From the NCBI RefSeq assembly GCF_001676615.1, contig NZ_LYXZ01000037.1, positions 1 to 64,000 of the forward strand: 64,000 nucleotides of DNA, written 5' to 3'. A model generated the notes under the pieces. That model did no database searches and was not told the DNA's origin. It worked only from the letters and a program-made list of their open reading frames with translations. A program made the translations under genes and the position numbers. Shown one piece after another: positions 45,709 to 54,109 of this stretch; the first letter of the stretch is position 1; each line of letters opens with the position of its first letter. This DNA comes from Labrys sp. WJW (lineage in GTDB: Bacteria > Pseudomonadota > Alphaproteobacteria > Rhizobiales > Labraceae).

Positions 45709-46464
45709 ATGTCTTTGTCATTGAAATCGCGCGGCAATATCGATCCGCCGGCGGCCTTCAACGTGCCGGCGGTCGTGCTGCTGCTCACCGGCCTCATCAT
45801 CCTCGTTCACATTGCTCGGGCGGTGATACCCGGAAGTTGGAGCGCCTGGTTGGTCGGGGTCTTCGCCTTCACGCCGCTGCGCTACGATCCCTCGATCGGG
45901 GAGAGCATTGCCTGGCCCGGTGGACATCTTGCCGATATTGCCGGCTTCCTGACCTGTTTCTTTCTTCAGTCCGATCCGGGCACGCTGATGATCAATGGCG
46001 CGGCCCTGCTGATCCTGGGTGCTGCGGTGGCCTGGCGCTTCGGTACCTGGCGCTTTCTGGCCTTCACCGCCCTGTGCACCATTGCAGGCTCGTTCGCCTG
46101 CCTGTTGTTCTACTGGGGCAGTGCTGCCGCCATGGTGGGAGCGGGCGGCGGTCTGTCGGGCCTGTTCGCGGCTTCGATCCATTTCCTCTTCAAGGGCGGA
46201 TCGGCGATGGCGGCATTTCGGGTCGCCGGTGGTGCGGCCTTTCGCAAGCCGGCCTGGACCTTGCGGGATGCATTGGCGGACCAGAACGTGCGCATCTGGC
46301 TCGCCGTCTTCGCCTTCATCACGGCCTGGAATGCCGTCAGCCCGCTGATCCTTACCACGTCGCAGGTGATGCCCGGCTGGCCGGGCAACATAGGCGGATT
46401 CCTGGCCGGCCTGCTCCTGTTTCGCTTCTTCGACCGCCAGCCACGGCTGCGCCGGGTCGTCTGA
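45709..46464 (+). CDS. rhomboid-like membrane protein, probably without protease activity
   Basis: 251 aa from ATG 45709 (AGGAG just upstream). Six hydrophobic segments. GGLSGLFAASIHFLFKGG has the rhomboid GxSG Ser. In the last segment the usual A-H-x-G-G is NIGGFLAGLLLFRFF, with Asn for the catalytic His. The H-x-x-x-N motif of the second segment is GTLMIN, with the Asn kept and the His lost. It is therefore probably a rhomboid pseudoprotease. A CtrA-type site lies upstream. Confidence 0.78.
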   Translation: MSLSLKSRGNIDPPAAFNVPAVVLLLTGLIILVHIARAVIPGSWSAWLVGVFAFTPLRYDPSIGESIAWPGGHLADIAGFLTCFFLQSDPGTLMINGAALLILGAAVAWRFGTWRFLAFTALCTIAGSFACLLFYWGSAAAMVGAGGGLSGLFAASIHFLFKGGSAMAAFRVAGGAAFRKPAWTLRDALADQNVRIWLAVFAFITAWNAVSPLILTTSQVMPGWPGNIGGFLAGLLLFRFFDRQPRLRRVV

Positions 46465-46472
46465 GCCTCCAA

Positions 46473-47783
46473 TCAGCTCATCGCCTGCCCTTCGACCGCG
46501 CTCCAGACGGCCAGGGCTTGCCGCGTCTGTGCGACATCATGGACACGTACCGCATCGGCGCCGCGCTGCGCGGCGGAGAGAGCGGCGGAAACCGATCCGG
46601 CTACGCGCTCAGAGGCCGGCCCATGGCGATCGACCCCGCGGATGAAGATCTTGCGGGAGGCCCCGATCAGCACGGGAAAGCCCAGGGCACGCAATTGCGG
46701 GGTGGCGTCGAGCAGGGCCAGATTGTGCTCCATCGTCTTGCCGAAGCCGATGCCGGGGTCGAGCCACAAGCGTGAGGCGGCGATGCCATCCTTGATGGCG
46801 CGCTCGCATTTGAAGCTCAACTCGGCGCAGACATCCTTCACCACATCGGCATAAACCGGATTGACCTGCATGCTCTGCGGATCGCCTTGCATATGCATCA
46901 GTACCACGGGGGCATCATGATCGGCGACGGCCCTGCGGCTGGCCGGATCGTCCAGGGCCGTGACGTCGTTGATCATGGTGGCGCCGGCAGCAAGTGCGCG
47001 CGCCATGATCTCGGCATGGCGGGTATCGATTGAGATCAGGCGGTAGCGCCGTTTGGCCTCCTCGGCGAGAGCCTCGATCACCGGACCCACGCGTTGCCAT
47101 TCGGTTTCGATGTCGACGGGAGTGGCCCCCGGACGCGTCGACTCGCCACCGATGTCGAGAATGTCGGCGCCTTCCTCCATCAACTGGCGGGCATGGGCGA
47201 TGGCCGTCTCGGCGTTGTCATAGCGTCCGCCGTCGGAAAAGGAATCGGGGGTGACGTTGACGATGCCCATCAGCAGCGGCACCGTCCTGAGCGCTCGCAC
47301 ATGGGCTCGATCGCTGCGCGCCAGCATCAGGCTGACGGTTTCGCCATTGACGGGATGGCGCCAACTCGGGGCGATGTCGGCAAGCGGAGCGAGCACGAAG
47401 GCCCGCTCATGCATGCGCGGATGCGGCACTACGAGGTCCGGCGTGTCGATGATGTCGCTGCCATAGCCGATCAGGTCGAGATCCAGCGTGCGGGCTGCAT
47501 TGCGTTCGCTGCGTTCGCGCCCGAACTGCAATTCAACGTCGAGCAGGATAGAAAGAATCTGGTGGGGCGTGAGGGCGCTCTCGACGGCGATGACCTGATT
47601 GGCATACCAGGGCTGGTCCGAGCGCGGCACCGGCTCGGTTAGGAACAGGCGCGAACGCGCGGAAATCGTCAATCCACGGGCCGCCAGGGCGGATACTGCC
47701 CGGCGCAGGGTTTCCCGGGGAGCTCCTTCGGAGGATGGCAGATTGGCACCGAGGGCGACGTAGATCATGGAAGCACTGCTCAC
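46473..47783 (-). CDS. folKP: bifunctional 6-hydroxymethyl-7,8-dihydropterin pyrophosphokinase / dihydropteroate synthase
   Basis: 436 aa from GTG 47783, which overlaps the pabC stop (GTGA); ATG 47768 is an alternative. HPPK domain at residues 1-165: IYVALGANLPSSEG, and RTLDLDLIGYG then VVPHPRMHERAFVLAPLADI. DHPS domain at 170-436: LLMGIVNVTPDSFSDGG, DILDIGGESTRPGA, INDVTAL, LDPGIGFGKT and the closing VRVHDVAQTRQAL. It makes pterin pyrophosphate and joins it to p-aminobenzoate, the sulfonamide target. The fused order FolK-FolP is unusual in bacteria, where separate genes are common. Confidence 0.95.
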   Translation of the reverse strand: MSSASMIYVALGANLPSSEGAPRETLRRAVSALAARGLTISARSRLFLTEPVPRSDQPWYANQVIAVESALTPHQILSILLDVELQFGRERSERNAARTLDLDLIGYGSDIIDTPDLVVPHPRMHERAFVLAPLADIAPSWRHPVNGETVSLMLARSDRAHVRALRTVPLLMGIVNVTPDSFSDGGRYDNAETAIAHARQLMEEGADILDIGGESTRPGATPVDIETEWQRVGPVIEALAEEAKRRYRLISIDTRHAEIMARALAAGATMINDVTALDDPASRRAVADHDAPVVLMHMQGDPQSMQVNPVYADVVKDVCAELSFKCERAIKDGIAASRLWLDPGIGFGKTMEHNLALLDATPQLRALGFPVLIGASRKIFIRGVDRHGPASERVAGSVSAALSAAQRGADAVRVHDVAQTRQALAVWSAVEGQAMS

Positions 47784-48676
47784 TGGATGGGAAGGACTAC
47801 CTCAAGGCGCGCGCCGGTGTCGTGTGTGATGCGGGCCAGGAGGGCATTGAAGAGGCGGTTGAGGGACAAGGCTGCCCGGGGAGACGGGACCAGGCTCCGG
47901 TTGCCCAGCGCCATGACCGGACGGATCAGGCGCACGGAATTGGTGAGGAACAGCGCTTCGGTGCGCTCGATCAGGGCCGGTGTGAGACTGGCCTCGCTGA
48001 CTTCGAAGCCAAGGGCCTTCGCTTCCTCCAGCACCAGTTCGCGCATGACACCGTCGAGGCAACCATCGGCGCAAGGAGGAGTGACGAACCGGTCATCGAC
48101 GATGGCGAAGAGATTGGCGATGGTGGATGAGACTGCGTTGCCGTCGAGATTGCGGATCAGGGCATCGTCGACGCCGGCTTCGGCGGCCCGGCGCGCGGAC
48201 AGGATGTTGTCAAGATAGTTGAGGGATTTCAGGCGGGCGAGCGGCGAGAGCTGATTGCGCGGTAACTCGGCTTCGCACAGCCTTGCAGGCTGGCCGACAA
48301 GCGAGGCGCTCCAGGGCTGGGCCGTCACCAGGATCGTGGGCGGGCCACTCGGTGATTGACTGCCTGGCAGCGGCCACAGGCCCCGGGCGGCTTGCCCTCG
48401 CGTTACCGTGGTGCGCAGGATGGCATGGCGTTCGCCCAACTCTTCCAGCAGGCTTTCAAGCGCCTGCTTCAACAGGGCGGGGTCGACATCGATGCCGATG
48501 GTTGCGGCATGTCGGATGAGCCGGGCGCGGTGACGCTCTTCTGCAAAAGGGCGTCCCTCGAAGCAAGCCATGGTGTCGAATACGCCATCCCCGAGTTGGA
48601 AGCCGCGATCGAGGGCATTGACCAGTGGGGCGTCGGCATTGCCGTCCGCCAGGAGACGATGAAGAAAGAAGCTCAC
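47780..48676 (-). CDS. pabC: class IV aminotransferase, likely aminodeoxychorismate lyase
   Basis: 298 aa from GTG 48676, overlapping the pabA stop by 4 nt. NALDRGFQLGDGVFDTMACF is the class IV opening. The PLP lysine is in RLKSLNYLDNILSARRAAEA, and NAVSSTIANLFAIVDD follows. Lying directly after pabB-pabA, it most likely removes pyruvate from 4-amino-4-deoxychorismate to give p-aminobenzoate. A branched-chain or D-amino acid aminotransferase is the alternative by fold, but context decides. Confidence 0.9.
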   Translation of the reverse strand: MSFFLHRLLADGNADAPLVNALDRGFQLGDGVFDTMACFEGRPFAEERHRARLIRHAATIGIDVDPALLKQALESLLEELGERHAILRTTVTRGQAARGLWPLPGSQSPSGPPTILVTAQPWSASLVGQPARLCEAELPRNQLSPLARLKSLNYLDNILSARRAAEAGVDDALIRNLDGNAVSSTIANLFAIVDDRFVTPPCADGCLDGVMRELVLEEAKALGFEVSEASLTPALIERTEALFLTNSVRLIRPVMALGNRSLVPSPRAALSLNRLFNALLARITHDTGARLEVVLPIQ

Positions 48677-49239
48677 TGCACGCGATCCAGGAACGCGCGG
48701 ATGATCTGGTGTCCCTGCGGCGTCAGGATCGACTCGGGATGGAACTGCACGCCGAAAGTGGGATGCTGGCGATGGCTGAGTGCCATGATCTCGCCTTCGT
48801 CGCTGCGCGCCGTGACCTCCAGCGGGCCATCCTCGTCGATCTCGACGATCAGCGAATGATAGCGCGCGGCCTCGAAGGGCCGCGGCAGCCCGGCGAACAG
48901 GCCGCCGCCCTGATGCTCGATGCGTGAGGCGCGGCCATGCATGGGCGTGCGGGCATGGGCTGTGCGCCCGCCGAAGACTTCGCCGATGCATTGGTGGCCG
49001 AGGCAGATACCGAGGATGGGCAGCTTGCCCGAAAAGAGCTTGATCAGGTCGAGCGAAGCGCCGGCATCGCGCGGTGCCTTCGGGCCAGGTGAAAACACCA
49101 GAGCTTGAGCGCCGAGGCGGATGACGTCGTCGGCTGTCACGGCGTCATTGCGGACGACATGGGTCGTCGCGCCGGCCTCCTCGAAATAGCGGGAGACGTT
49201 GAAGACGAAGGAATCGTAATTGTCGACGATCAGGATCAT
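48673..49239 (-). CDS. pabA: aminodeoxychorismate synthase, glutamine amidotransferase component
   Basis: 188 aa. MILIVDNYDSFVFNVSRYFE opens the class I glutamine amidotransferase; the nucleophile Cys is in ILGICLGHQCIGEVFGG and the His-x-Glu pair in FGVQFHPESILT. It supplies ammonia to PabB. TrpG would be similar, but the gene lies between pabB and pabC and overlaps both by 4 nt. Confidence 0.94.
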   Translation of the reverse strand: MILIVDNYDSFVFNVSRYFEEAGATTHVVRNDAVTADDVIRLGAQALVFSPGPKAPRDAGASLDLIKLFSGKLPILGICLGHQCIGEVFGGRTAHARTPMHGRASRIEHQGGGLFAGLPRPFEAARYHSLIVEIDEDGPLEVTARSDEGEIMALSHRQHPTFGVQFHPESILTPQGHQIIRAFLDRVQ

Positions 49240-50594
49240 GCCGCTTCCTCCGCGCGGGCGGGATCCTCGAAGGCCGCAATGAGTCGCTCGGCCTTGGCCA
49301 GGGTCTCGTCATATTCGGCAAAGGGATCGGAGAGCAGCGTGATGCCGCCTCCGGCCCGGACCGAAAGGTCCTTGCCGTCATAGCTGAGGGTGCGGATGGC
49401 GATGTTGAGATCGGCAGCGCCGTCGAAGCCGATCCAGCCGATCGCACCGCAATAGGCGCCGCGTGGCTCGCGCTCGAGTTCGCCGATGATCTCCATGGCG
49501 CGGATCTTCGGTGCCCCGGTGATCGAGCCGCCCGGGAAGGTGGCGGCGATCAGGTCGGTCACGTCGAGCCCTTCCTTGAGGCGGCCCGTAACCGCCGAAG
49601 TCAGATGGTGCACCGAGGCATAGGTTTCGATGCCGCACAAGAGGGGAACCTCGACGCTGCCCGCATCGCAGACCCGCGACAGGTCGTTGCGCAGGAGGTC
49701 GACGATCATGATGTTCTCGGCCCGGTCCTTTTCGCTGCGGGCGAGCGACTGGGCGATGGCAATATCCATGGCGGGGTGGGCGCAGCGGCGCTTGGTGCCC
49801 TTGATCGGCCTGGCCTCGACCCCACCGGCGTCCAGGCGCAGAAAGCGCTCGGGCGAGGTGGAGGCGATGAAGTTGCTGCCATCGACCAGCAGGGCGGCAA
49901 ACGGCGCCGGATTGGATCGCCGCAAGGCGAGATAGGTCGCCAGCGGGTCGGCGCCTTGCTGGGGCGTGGCGCTGAAGCGATGGGAGAGATTGGCCTGGAA
50001 GATGTCGCCGTCGCGGATATAGCCGACCACGCGTGCGACCTCGGCTTCGTATTCGCTCCGGCTGCGGCTGTCGTGCCAAGTCAATGCACGCGGAGCCGAT
50101 GTCCGGTGAGGCTGGGCCTCAAGCCCTTCGACGAGCCGTTCGATGCCCTCCTGGTTCGGTGCGATGGCGAAGGCACGCTTCTCGATGGCGTCGAAGGCAA
50201 GGAGGTGGTCGTAGAACGGCAGGTCTATCTGGGGAACGCCTGGCGCGGCTGATGGAACCGACGGTCCGAAACGTTCGAACAGATGGCCCGCTTCATAGGC
50301 GAAACTACCGATGGCGCCGCCGCTGAAGGGGGGGGCTCCCGGCAGGGTCGGCCGGGCGTATTGCCGCAGCAGGTGACGCAAGGCCTCCATGGGCCTGCCG
50401 TCGATGACGGCATCGTTCCAGCGCGCAACGCCGTCGACGACCTGGAAACGGCCGAAGGGGGAGGCGGCCAGATAGGACCACCGCCCCAGCGTTTCATGGG
50501 GCATGGCGCTGTCGAGCAGGGCCAGTCGCGGCTGGCTGGCCATGGCGGCCGCAGCTTCTAGGGGATCGATCCAGGGTATCTCAACAATGATCAT
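49236..50594 (-). CDS. pabB: aminodeoxychorismate synthase component I
   Basis: 452 aa. Chorismate-binding domain at about residues 170-445, with the motif ARPIKGTKRRCAHP (PIKGT with the catalytic Lys), IMIVDLLRNDLSRVCDAGSV and FPGGSITGAPKIRAMEIIGE. The PIKGT Lys marks PabB over TrpE. The N-terminal domain (about 1-160) is shorter than in TrpE. It turns chorismate and ammonia into aminodeoxychorismate. First gene of pabB-pabA-pabC-folKP. Confidence 0.94.
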   Translation of the reverse strand: MIIVEIPWIDPLEAAAAMASQPRLALLDSAMPHETLGRWSYLAASPFGRFQVVDGVARWNDAVIDGRPMEALRHLLRQYARPTLPGAPPFSGGAIGSFAYEAGHLFERFGPSVPSAAPGVPQIDLPFYDHLLAFDAIEKRAFAIAPNQEGIERLVEGLEAQPHRTSAPRALTWHDSRSRSEYEAEVARVVGYIRDGDIFQANLSHRFSATPQQGADPLATYLALRRSNPAPFAALLVDGSNFIASTSPERFLRLDAGGVEARPIKGTKRRCAHPAMDIAIAQSLARSEKDRAENIMIVDLLRNDLSRVCDAGSVEVPLLCGIETYASVHHLTSAVTGRLKEGLDVTDLIAATFPGGSITGAPKIRAMEIIGELEREPRGAYCGAIGWIGFDGAADLNIAIRTLSYDGKDLSVRAGGGITLLSDPFAEYDETLAKAERLIAAFEDPARAEEAA

Positions 50595-50673
50595 GGCAGC
50601 TCAAGCACAATCCTGGTGCGGCAGAAACATACCGGCCAGCTCGTGTGATGCGGACAGACCGCTTCCGTAGCGT

Positions 50674-50707
50674 TTTGCGATCTTACGGCGTCACCCAAAA
50701 TCGCAAA
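50674..50707. repeat. hairpin upstream of pabB
   Basis: TTTGCGAT (50674-50681) and ATCGCAAA (50700-50707) are perfect 8-bp arms, extended by GCGT/ACGC outside with one bulge. It could act as a 3' end for benE or as part of a composite repeat with the next element. Confidence 0.5.
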
Positions 50708-50727
50708 GACGCGTCTAACCAAGGAGT

Positions 50728-50768
50728 TAGAGCAAACAAGCGTTCAGTCATGAACGCGCTTTGCTCTA
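50728..50768 (-). repeat. AGAGCAA..TTTGCTCT palindromic repeat, copy 2
   Basis: Outer arms TAGAGCAAA (50728-50736)/TTTGCTCTA (50760-50768) and inner arms GCGTTCA (50740-50746)/TGAACGC (50751-50757). In reverse orientation it matches 45335-45377, with scattered differences. Confidence 0.72.
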
Positions 50769-50901
50769 GGTTCGGCGATTGGAGCGTCGGGCGGCTTCCC
50801 TGTCAGCCGGCCGGAACTCATCACGCAGGGGCTTGCATCCAGGATGGGCCCAAGCGTCCCGCACCTCTCAGCCCTGTGGAGATACGTGGAACATCGCATA
50901 T

Positions 50902-52101
50902 CTATGTAGCGCTTTTTTTTGCCTTTGTCGTGCCTCTGTTTGCGCCGGAATAGAGCATATGCACGACAAGCCCTGCACAAAGGCCCCAGAAGGCGGCGCC
51001 GATGCCGTAGAGACTGAAGCCGGATGCGGTGATCAGGAAGGTCGCAAGCGCCGGCAGACGCTGGCTTTCTTCCTGCACGGCGCCAAGCAGGGAGGCCCCG
51101 AAAGCGCTTACCAGTGCCAGTCCCGCCGCCGCTTCGATCAGGATCGGGGAAGAGGCGGTGACTAGGCCCGCTGCGATCGCCGACAGCAACGAGAAGATCG
51201 CCGCATAGAACAATCCGGCGACCACTGCGGCAGTATAGCGCCGTTCGGGCTGGATATGGGCGTCCGGACCGGCGCATAGGGCGGCGGTGATGGCGGCGAG
51301 GTTGATGGTGGGAGCGCCCAGCAGCGAGGAGAGGGCCGACACGCCTCCGGTCACCAGGAAGGCGGGCCGTGTCGATACCTGATAGCCATAGGCGGCCAGC
51401 ACGGTCAGGCCTGGAATGTTCTGCGAGGCCATGGTGACGATGAAGAGCGGTAGACCGATCGAAATCAGTGTTTGCCAATCGAAGCTTGGAGTCACGAATT
51501 CAAGCGACGGGAGAGCCAGCGGCAGCGAACTTGCCTGGCCGTCGAATGCCATGGCGCCCAAGGCGACAGCGAGCGCTGCGGGCGCGGCCCACAGGCGGAA
51601 GAAGCGCCCGACCACCAGCCAGGTCAGCACCACCGGTATGGCGAATTTCGGCACCTGGCCGATGGCGATCACCGGAGCAAGGCAAAGCTTGAACAGGATA
51701 CCGGCCAGCATCGCGCCTGCGATGGGACGAGGAATACGGGTGATCAGCTTGCCGAGGGGAGACCATAAGCCGGCCACCATGATCAGCACGCCGGTGACCA
51801 GAAAGGCGCCCACGGCGGCAGGATAACCACCGGCCGGCGCTGCAAGGCCCGCCAGGAGGGCCATGCCGGGCGTCGACCAGGCCGTCGAGACCGGCATGCG
51901 GGTGGCGAGGCTGAGGCCGGCGCCGCACAGGCCCATGGTGACGCACAAAGCGGCGAGGCCCGAAGCGATCTGCCCCGGCGAAGCGCCGACGGCACCCATG
52001 CCATTGATCACCACCGCCACCGAGCTGGTATAGCCGACCACAGCGGTAAGGATGCCCATGCCGGCCGACTGGCCGCTGAGATCTGCAAGGAAGGAGCGCA
52101 T
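50902..52101 (-). CDS. BenE-family benzoate/proton symporter-like permease
   Basis: 399 aa from ATG 52101; ATG 52140 is possible. About 12 hydrophobic segments. GILTAVVGYTSSVAVVINGM, STAWSTPGMALLAGLAAPAG and SQNIPGLTVLAAYGYQVSTR are BenE motifs. The family imports benzoate or related aromatic acids with protons. No benzoate genes are near, so the substrate is uncertain. It is downstream of the FliO-like gene but separated from it by a terminator. Confidence 0.9.
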   Translation of the reverse strand: MRSFLADLSGQSAGMGILTAVVGYTSSVAVVINGMGAVGASPGQIASGLAALCVTMGLCGAGLSLATRMPVSTAWSTPGMALLAGLAAPAGGYPAAVGAFLVTGVLIMVAGLWSPLGKLITRIPRPIAGAMLAGILFKLCLAPVIAIGQVPKFAIPVVLTWLVVGRFFRLWAAPAALAVALGAMAFDGQASSLPLALPSLEFVTPSFDWQTLISIGLPLFIVTMASQNIPGLTVLAAYGYQVSTRPAFLVTGGVSALSSLLGAPTINLAAITAALCAGPDAHIQPERRYTAAVVAGLFYAAIFSLLSAIAAGLVTASSPILIEAAAGLALVSAFGASLLGAVQEESQRLPALATFLITASGFSLYGIGAAFWGLCAGLVVHMLYSGANRGTTKAKKSAT

Positions 52102-52318
52102 GGCAGGGGAACCGGAATTCTCTGAGGGGCAGGGCAACATGGCGCGAGACGGCCTTATTCGACCCCCGTCACGAAATGTGCAAGCCACGTGTCGGATGAA
52201 TGGAGGCGTCGAGCCCGGCCGGCCTGGATATTGCGCTGGTCCCGGCAGCAAACGCAAATGTCCCAGCTCCTATCGCGTTTCCCGCGCCTGCCGGTGTGTC
52301 GGGTTGCAGCCACGACAC

Positions 52319-52349
52319 CAAAAGAAAACGGGCGGAAGATCCGCCCGTT
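52319..52349 (-). terminator. intrinsic terminator after the FliO-like gene
   Basis: A perfect 10-bp stem AACGGGCGGA/TCCGCCCGTT (52327-52336, 52340-52349) with a 3-nt loop; on the - strand it is followed by a T-rich TTTTCTTTTG (52328-52319). It lies 15 nt past the gene end and separates it from benE. Confidence 0.88.
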
Positions 52350-52363
52350 GATCGTTTGCCCAT

Positions 52364-53722
52364 TCAGGGCTTCTTGCTGTCGTCCCTGTTTCGTCCCAGC
52401 AGGCTCGCCATTTCCTCCTCGAGGCTGGCGAAGGGGTCTTCGGCCTCGGCCGGGGCCGGCGTGGTCGTCGGCGCCGGAGGTGGTGTCGGCGTGGAGGCCG
52501 CTGTCGGTGTCGGCGCTGCGGTGGCGGCCGGCGCGGCTGTCGTGCTCGACGCAGGCACCGTGGTGGCCGGGCGTGTCGGCGTCGTCAGTCTTTCACCGAC
52601 CCGGAAAGGCTCCGTACGTGTCGGCTCGGCCTGCGGACGTGGCGCCGGCGTGCCCAGCGAGGGCTCGATGCGGCCGCCGAGAGTCGGTGAGGGCTCACCG
52701 GTCGGGCGCGGATCGGCGGAAAAACGAGGCTCGACCCTAAGTTCCGGCGCCTGGCGCGGGGCAGGCGTCGGAGCGGGCGTCGCCTCGGGGCGGCGCCATT
52801 CCGGCAAGCGCAGATCCGGCAGGCGAATCTCGGGCAGCGTCAGGCGCGTGGTGGTGGTGGGCGCTGGCGGTTCGCGCGTTTCGGGCGCGGGCTCGAGATC
52901 GAGTCCTTCCGCGACTTCGAAATCGAGCTCAGCCTTGGGCTTGGGAGCCGCCGTTGTCTGTGCAGCAGGGGCCGCGGATACGGTCGGCTTCGGCGCGGGC
53001 GTAGTTGCAGGCGGATCGCCGGCCAGAAGCTCTTCGAAATGCGCGGTATCGATGGTGGCGCGAGGCTCCTCGGCCGCAGGCACGGCCGGTGCGACGGGAG
53101 CAGGCGCCGCCGCCGTGGCAGCGGGCCGGCCGAAATTCGGCAAGCGCGACGTGGCGCGCTGGAAGAAGCCCGGTTCACGCGGGGGCACCACGCTCGGACG
53201 CGTAGCGGATGTGCTCGAAGGCACCTGGGGCGTGGTCGCGGCAGCAGGAGAGGTCCTGCTGACCGGTGTTGTGGCCGGTGCCGGAACTGGCGTCTCGATC
53301 TTGGCGACTGGCGGAGGCTCGACGGGCTCCGGACGGGCAAAATCTTCCTCGACTTGCCGGGGCGGAACGGCGATGGCCGCCGTACGTTCCTGGACCGGAG
53401 GCGGTGTTGCACCGGGCGCGGCAGGGCGTGCAGCTTGGCCGGCCGGACGGGCGCGCAGGATGCTGGATTCGACGACGACATCGTTCGGGCCGCCGATCAT
53501 GATCAGATGTTCGACATTGTCGCGCCGCACTAGCACGAGCTGGCGGGTGCCGACGCCGTAGGAATCAACCACGCCGAGCCGCGACTGCCGTCCGCCTTTG
53601 GCGCCGCCGACCTGGGGGCGATTGATGGCGCGCCAGATGAACATCAAGACGACTCCCACCACCAACAGCAGGCCAGCCAAGGTGAACAACTGCGCGGGCA
53701 GCCAAGAGTTCAACGAATCCAT
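52364..53722 (-). CDS. FliO-like membrane protein with long Pro/Ala/Thr-rich tail
   Basis: 452 aa. One membrane segment lies at about residues 10-30 (AQLFTLAGLLLVVGVVLMFI). A small FliO-type beta domain follows at about 45-90 (RLGVVDSYGVGTRQLVLVRR and IMIGGPNDVVVESSIL). About 330 residues of Pro/Ala/Thr-rich low-complexity sequence then lead to a conserved-looking end (DPFASLEEEMASLLGRNR). FliO helps assemble the flagellar export gate, but no flagellar genes are near. It is divergent from cckA, with a near-consensus CtrA site in the spacer. Confidence 0.72.
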   Translation of the reverse strand: MDSLNSWLPAQLFTLAGLLLVVGVVLMFIWRAINRPQVGGAKGGRQSRLGVVDSYGVGTRQLVLVRRDNVEHLIMIGGPNDVVVESSILRARPAGQAARPAAPGATPPPVQERTAAIAVPPRQVEEDFARPEPVEPPPVAKIETPVPAPATTPVSRTSPAAATTPQVPSSTSATRPSVVPPREPGFFQRATSRLPNFGRPAATAAAPAPVAPAVPAAEEPRATIDTAHFEELLAGDPPATTPAPKPTVSAAPAAQTTAAPKPKAELDFEVAEGLDLEPAPETREPPAPTTTTRLTLPEIRLPDLRLPEWRRPEATPAPTPAPRQAPELRVEPRFSADPRPTGEPSPTLGGRIEPSLGTPAPRPQAEPTRTEPFRVGERLTTPTRPATTVPASSTTAAPAATAAPTPTAASTPTPPPAPTTTPAPAEAEDPFASLEEEMASLLGRNRDDSKKP

Positions 53723-54109
53723 CGATATAATTCCTTAGATCTGGTCCGGTGCCGATAGGGGATGGCAGCCTGATGCGACCAGTACTCTTTCCGGGCTAGT
53801 TTCTTAGAAGACGGTTAACGTGCAAGAATCAACAGCAAAGTCGCTAAACTGAGGCTTGTCCCTTGAATTTGGCCAAAAAACCGGAGAAATGCCGCAAAAG
53901 AGGCGGATTTTTCTTTCCTCTCGGCTGTTTCGTCAGGGATACACCATGGCCCGGCACATCTTTGGATGGTGCTAAATCGCCGCAAAGGGCCAGGATATTT
54001 TTGGTCAACGAGGTTAACACATTTTGAAATGTGAACTGCTAAGCCAAACTGACCATTATGCGGTTCGCCGGAGCGAATCGGCTTTGAAAGATGCGCGGTG
54101 GGGTTGAAC
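53723..54109. other. intergenic gap between divergent FliO-like gene and cckA
   Basis: 387 bp, AT-richer than its surroundings. It holds a CtrA-like site (53804-53819), a second GTTAAC at 54013-54018, and no supported coding frame. It should hold both promoters; no -35/-10 pair was clear enough to fix. Confidence 0.6.
53804..53819. promoter_or_regulatory. CtrA-like site, one mismatch
   Basis: TTAG-N7-TTAAC at 53804-53819 differs from TTAA-N7-TTAA in one base. It lies 82 nt before the FliO-like start codon and 291 nt before cckA. Confidence 0.35.

Larger units (their letters stand above)
50595..50901. other. intergenic gap upstream of pabB
   Basis: 307 bp. It holds two palindromic structures, 50674-50707 and 50728-50768. 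No coding frame or clear promoter was identified. The gap separates the folate operon from the BenE transporter gene, both on the - strand. Confidence 0.6.
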
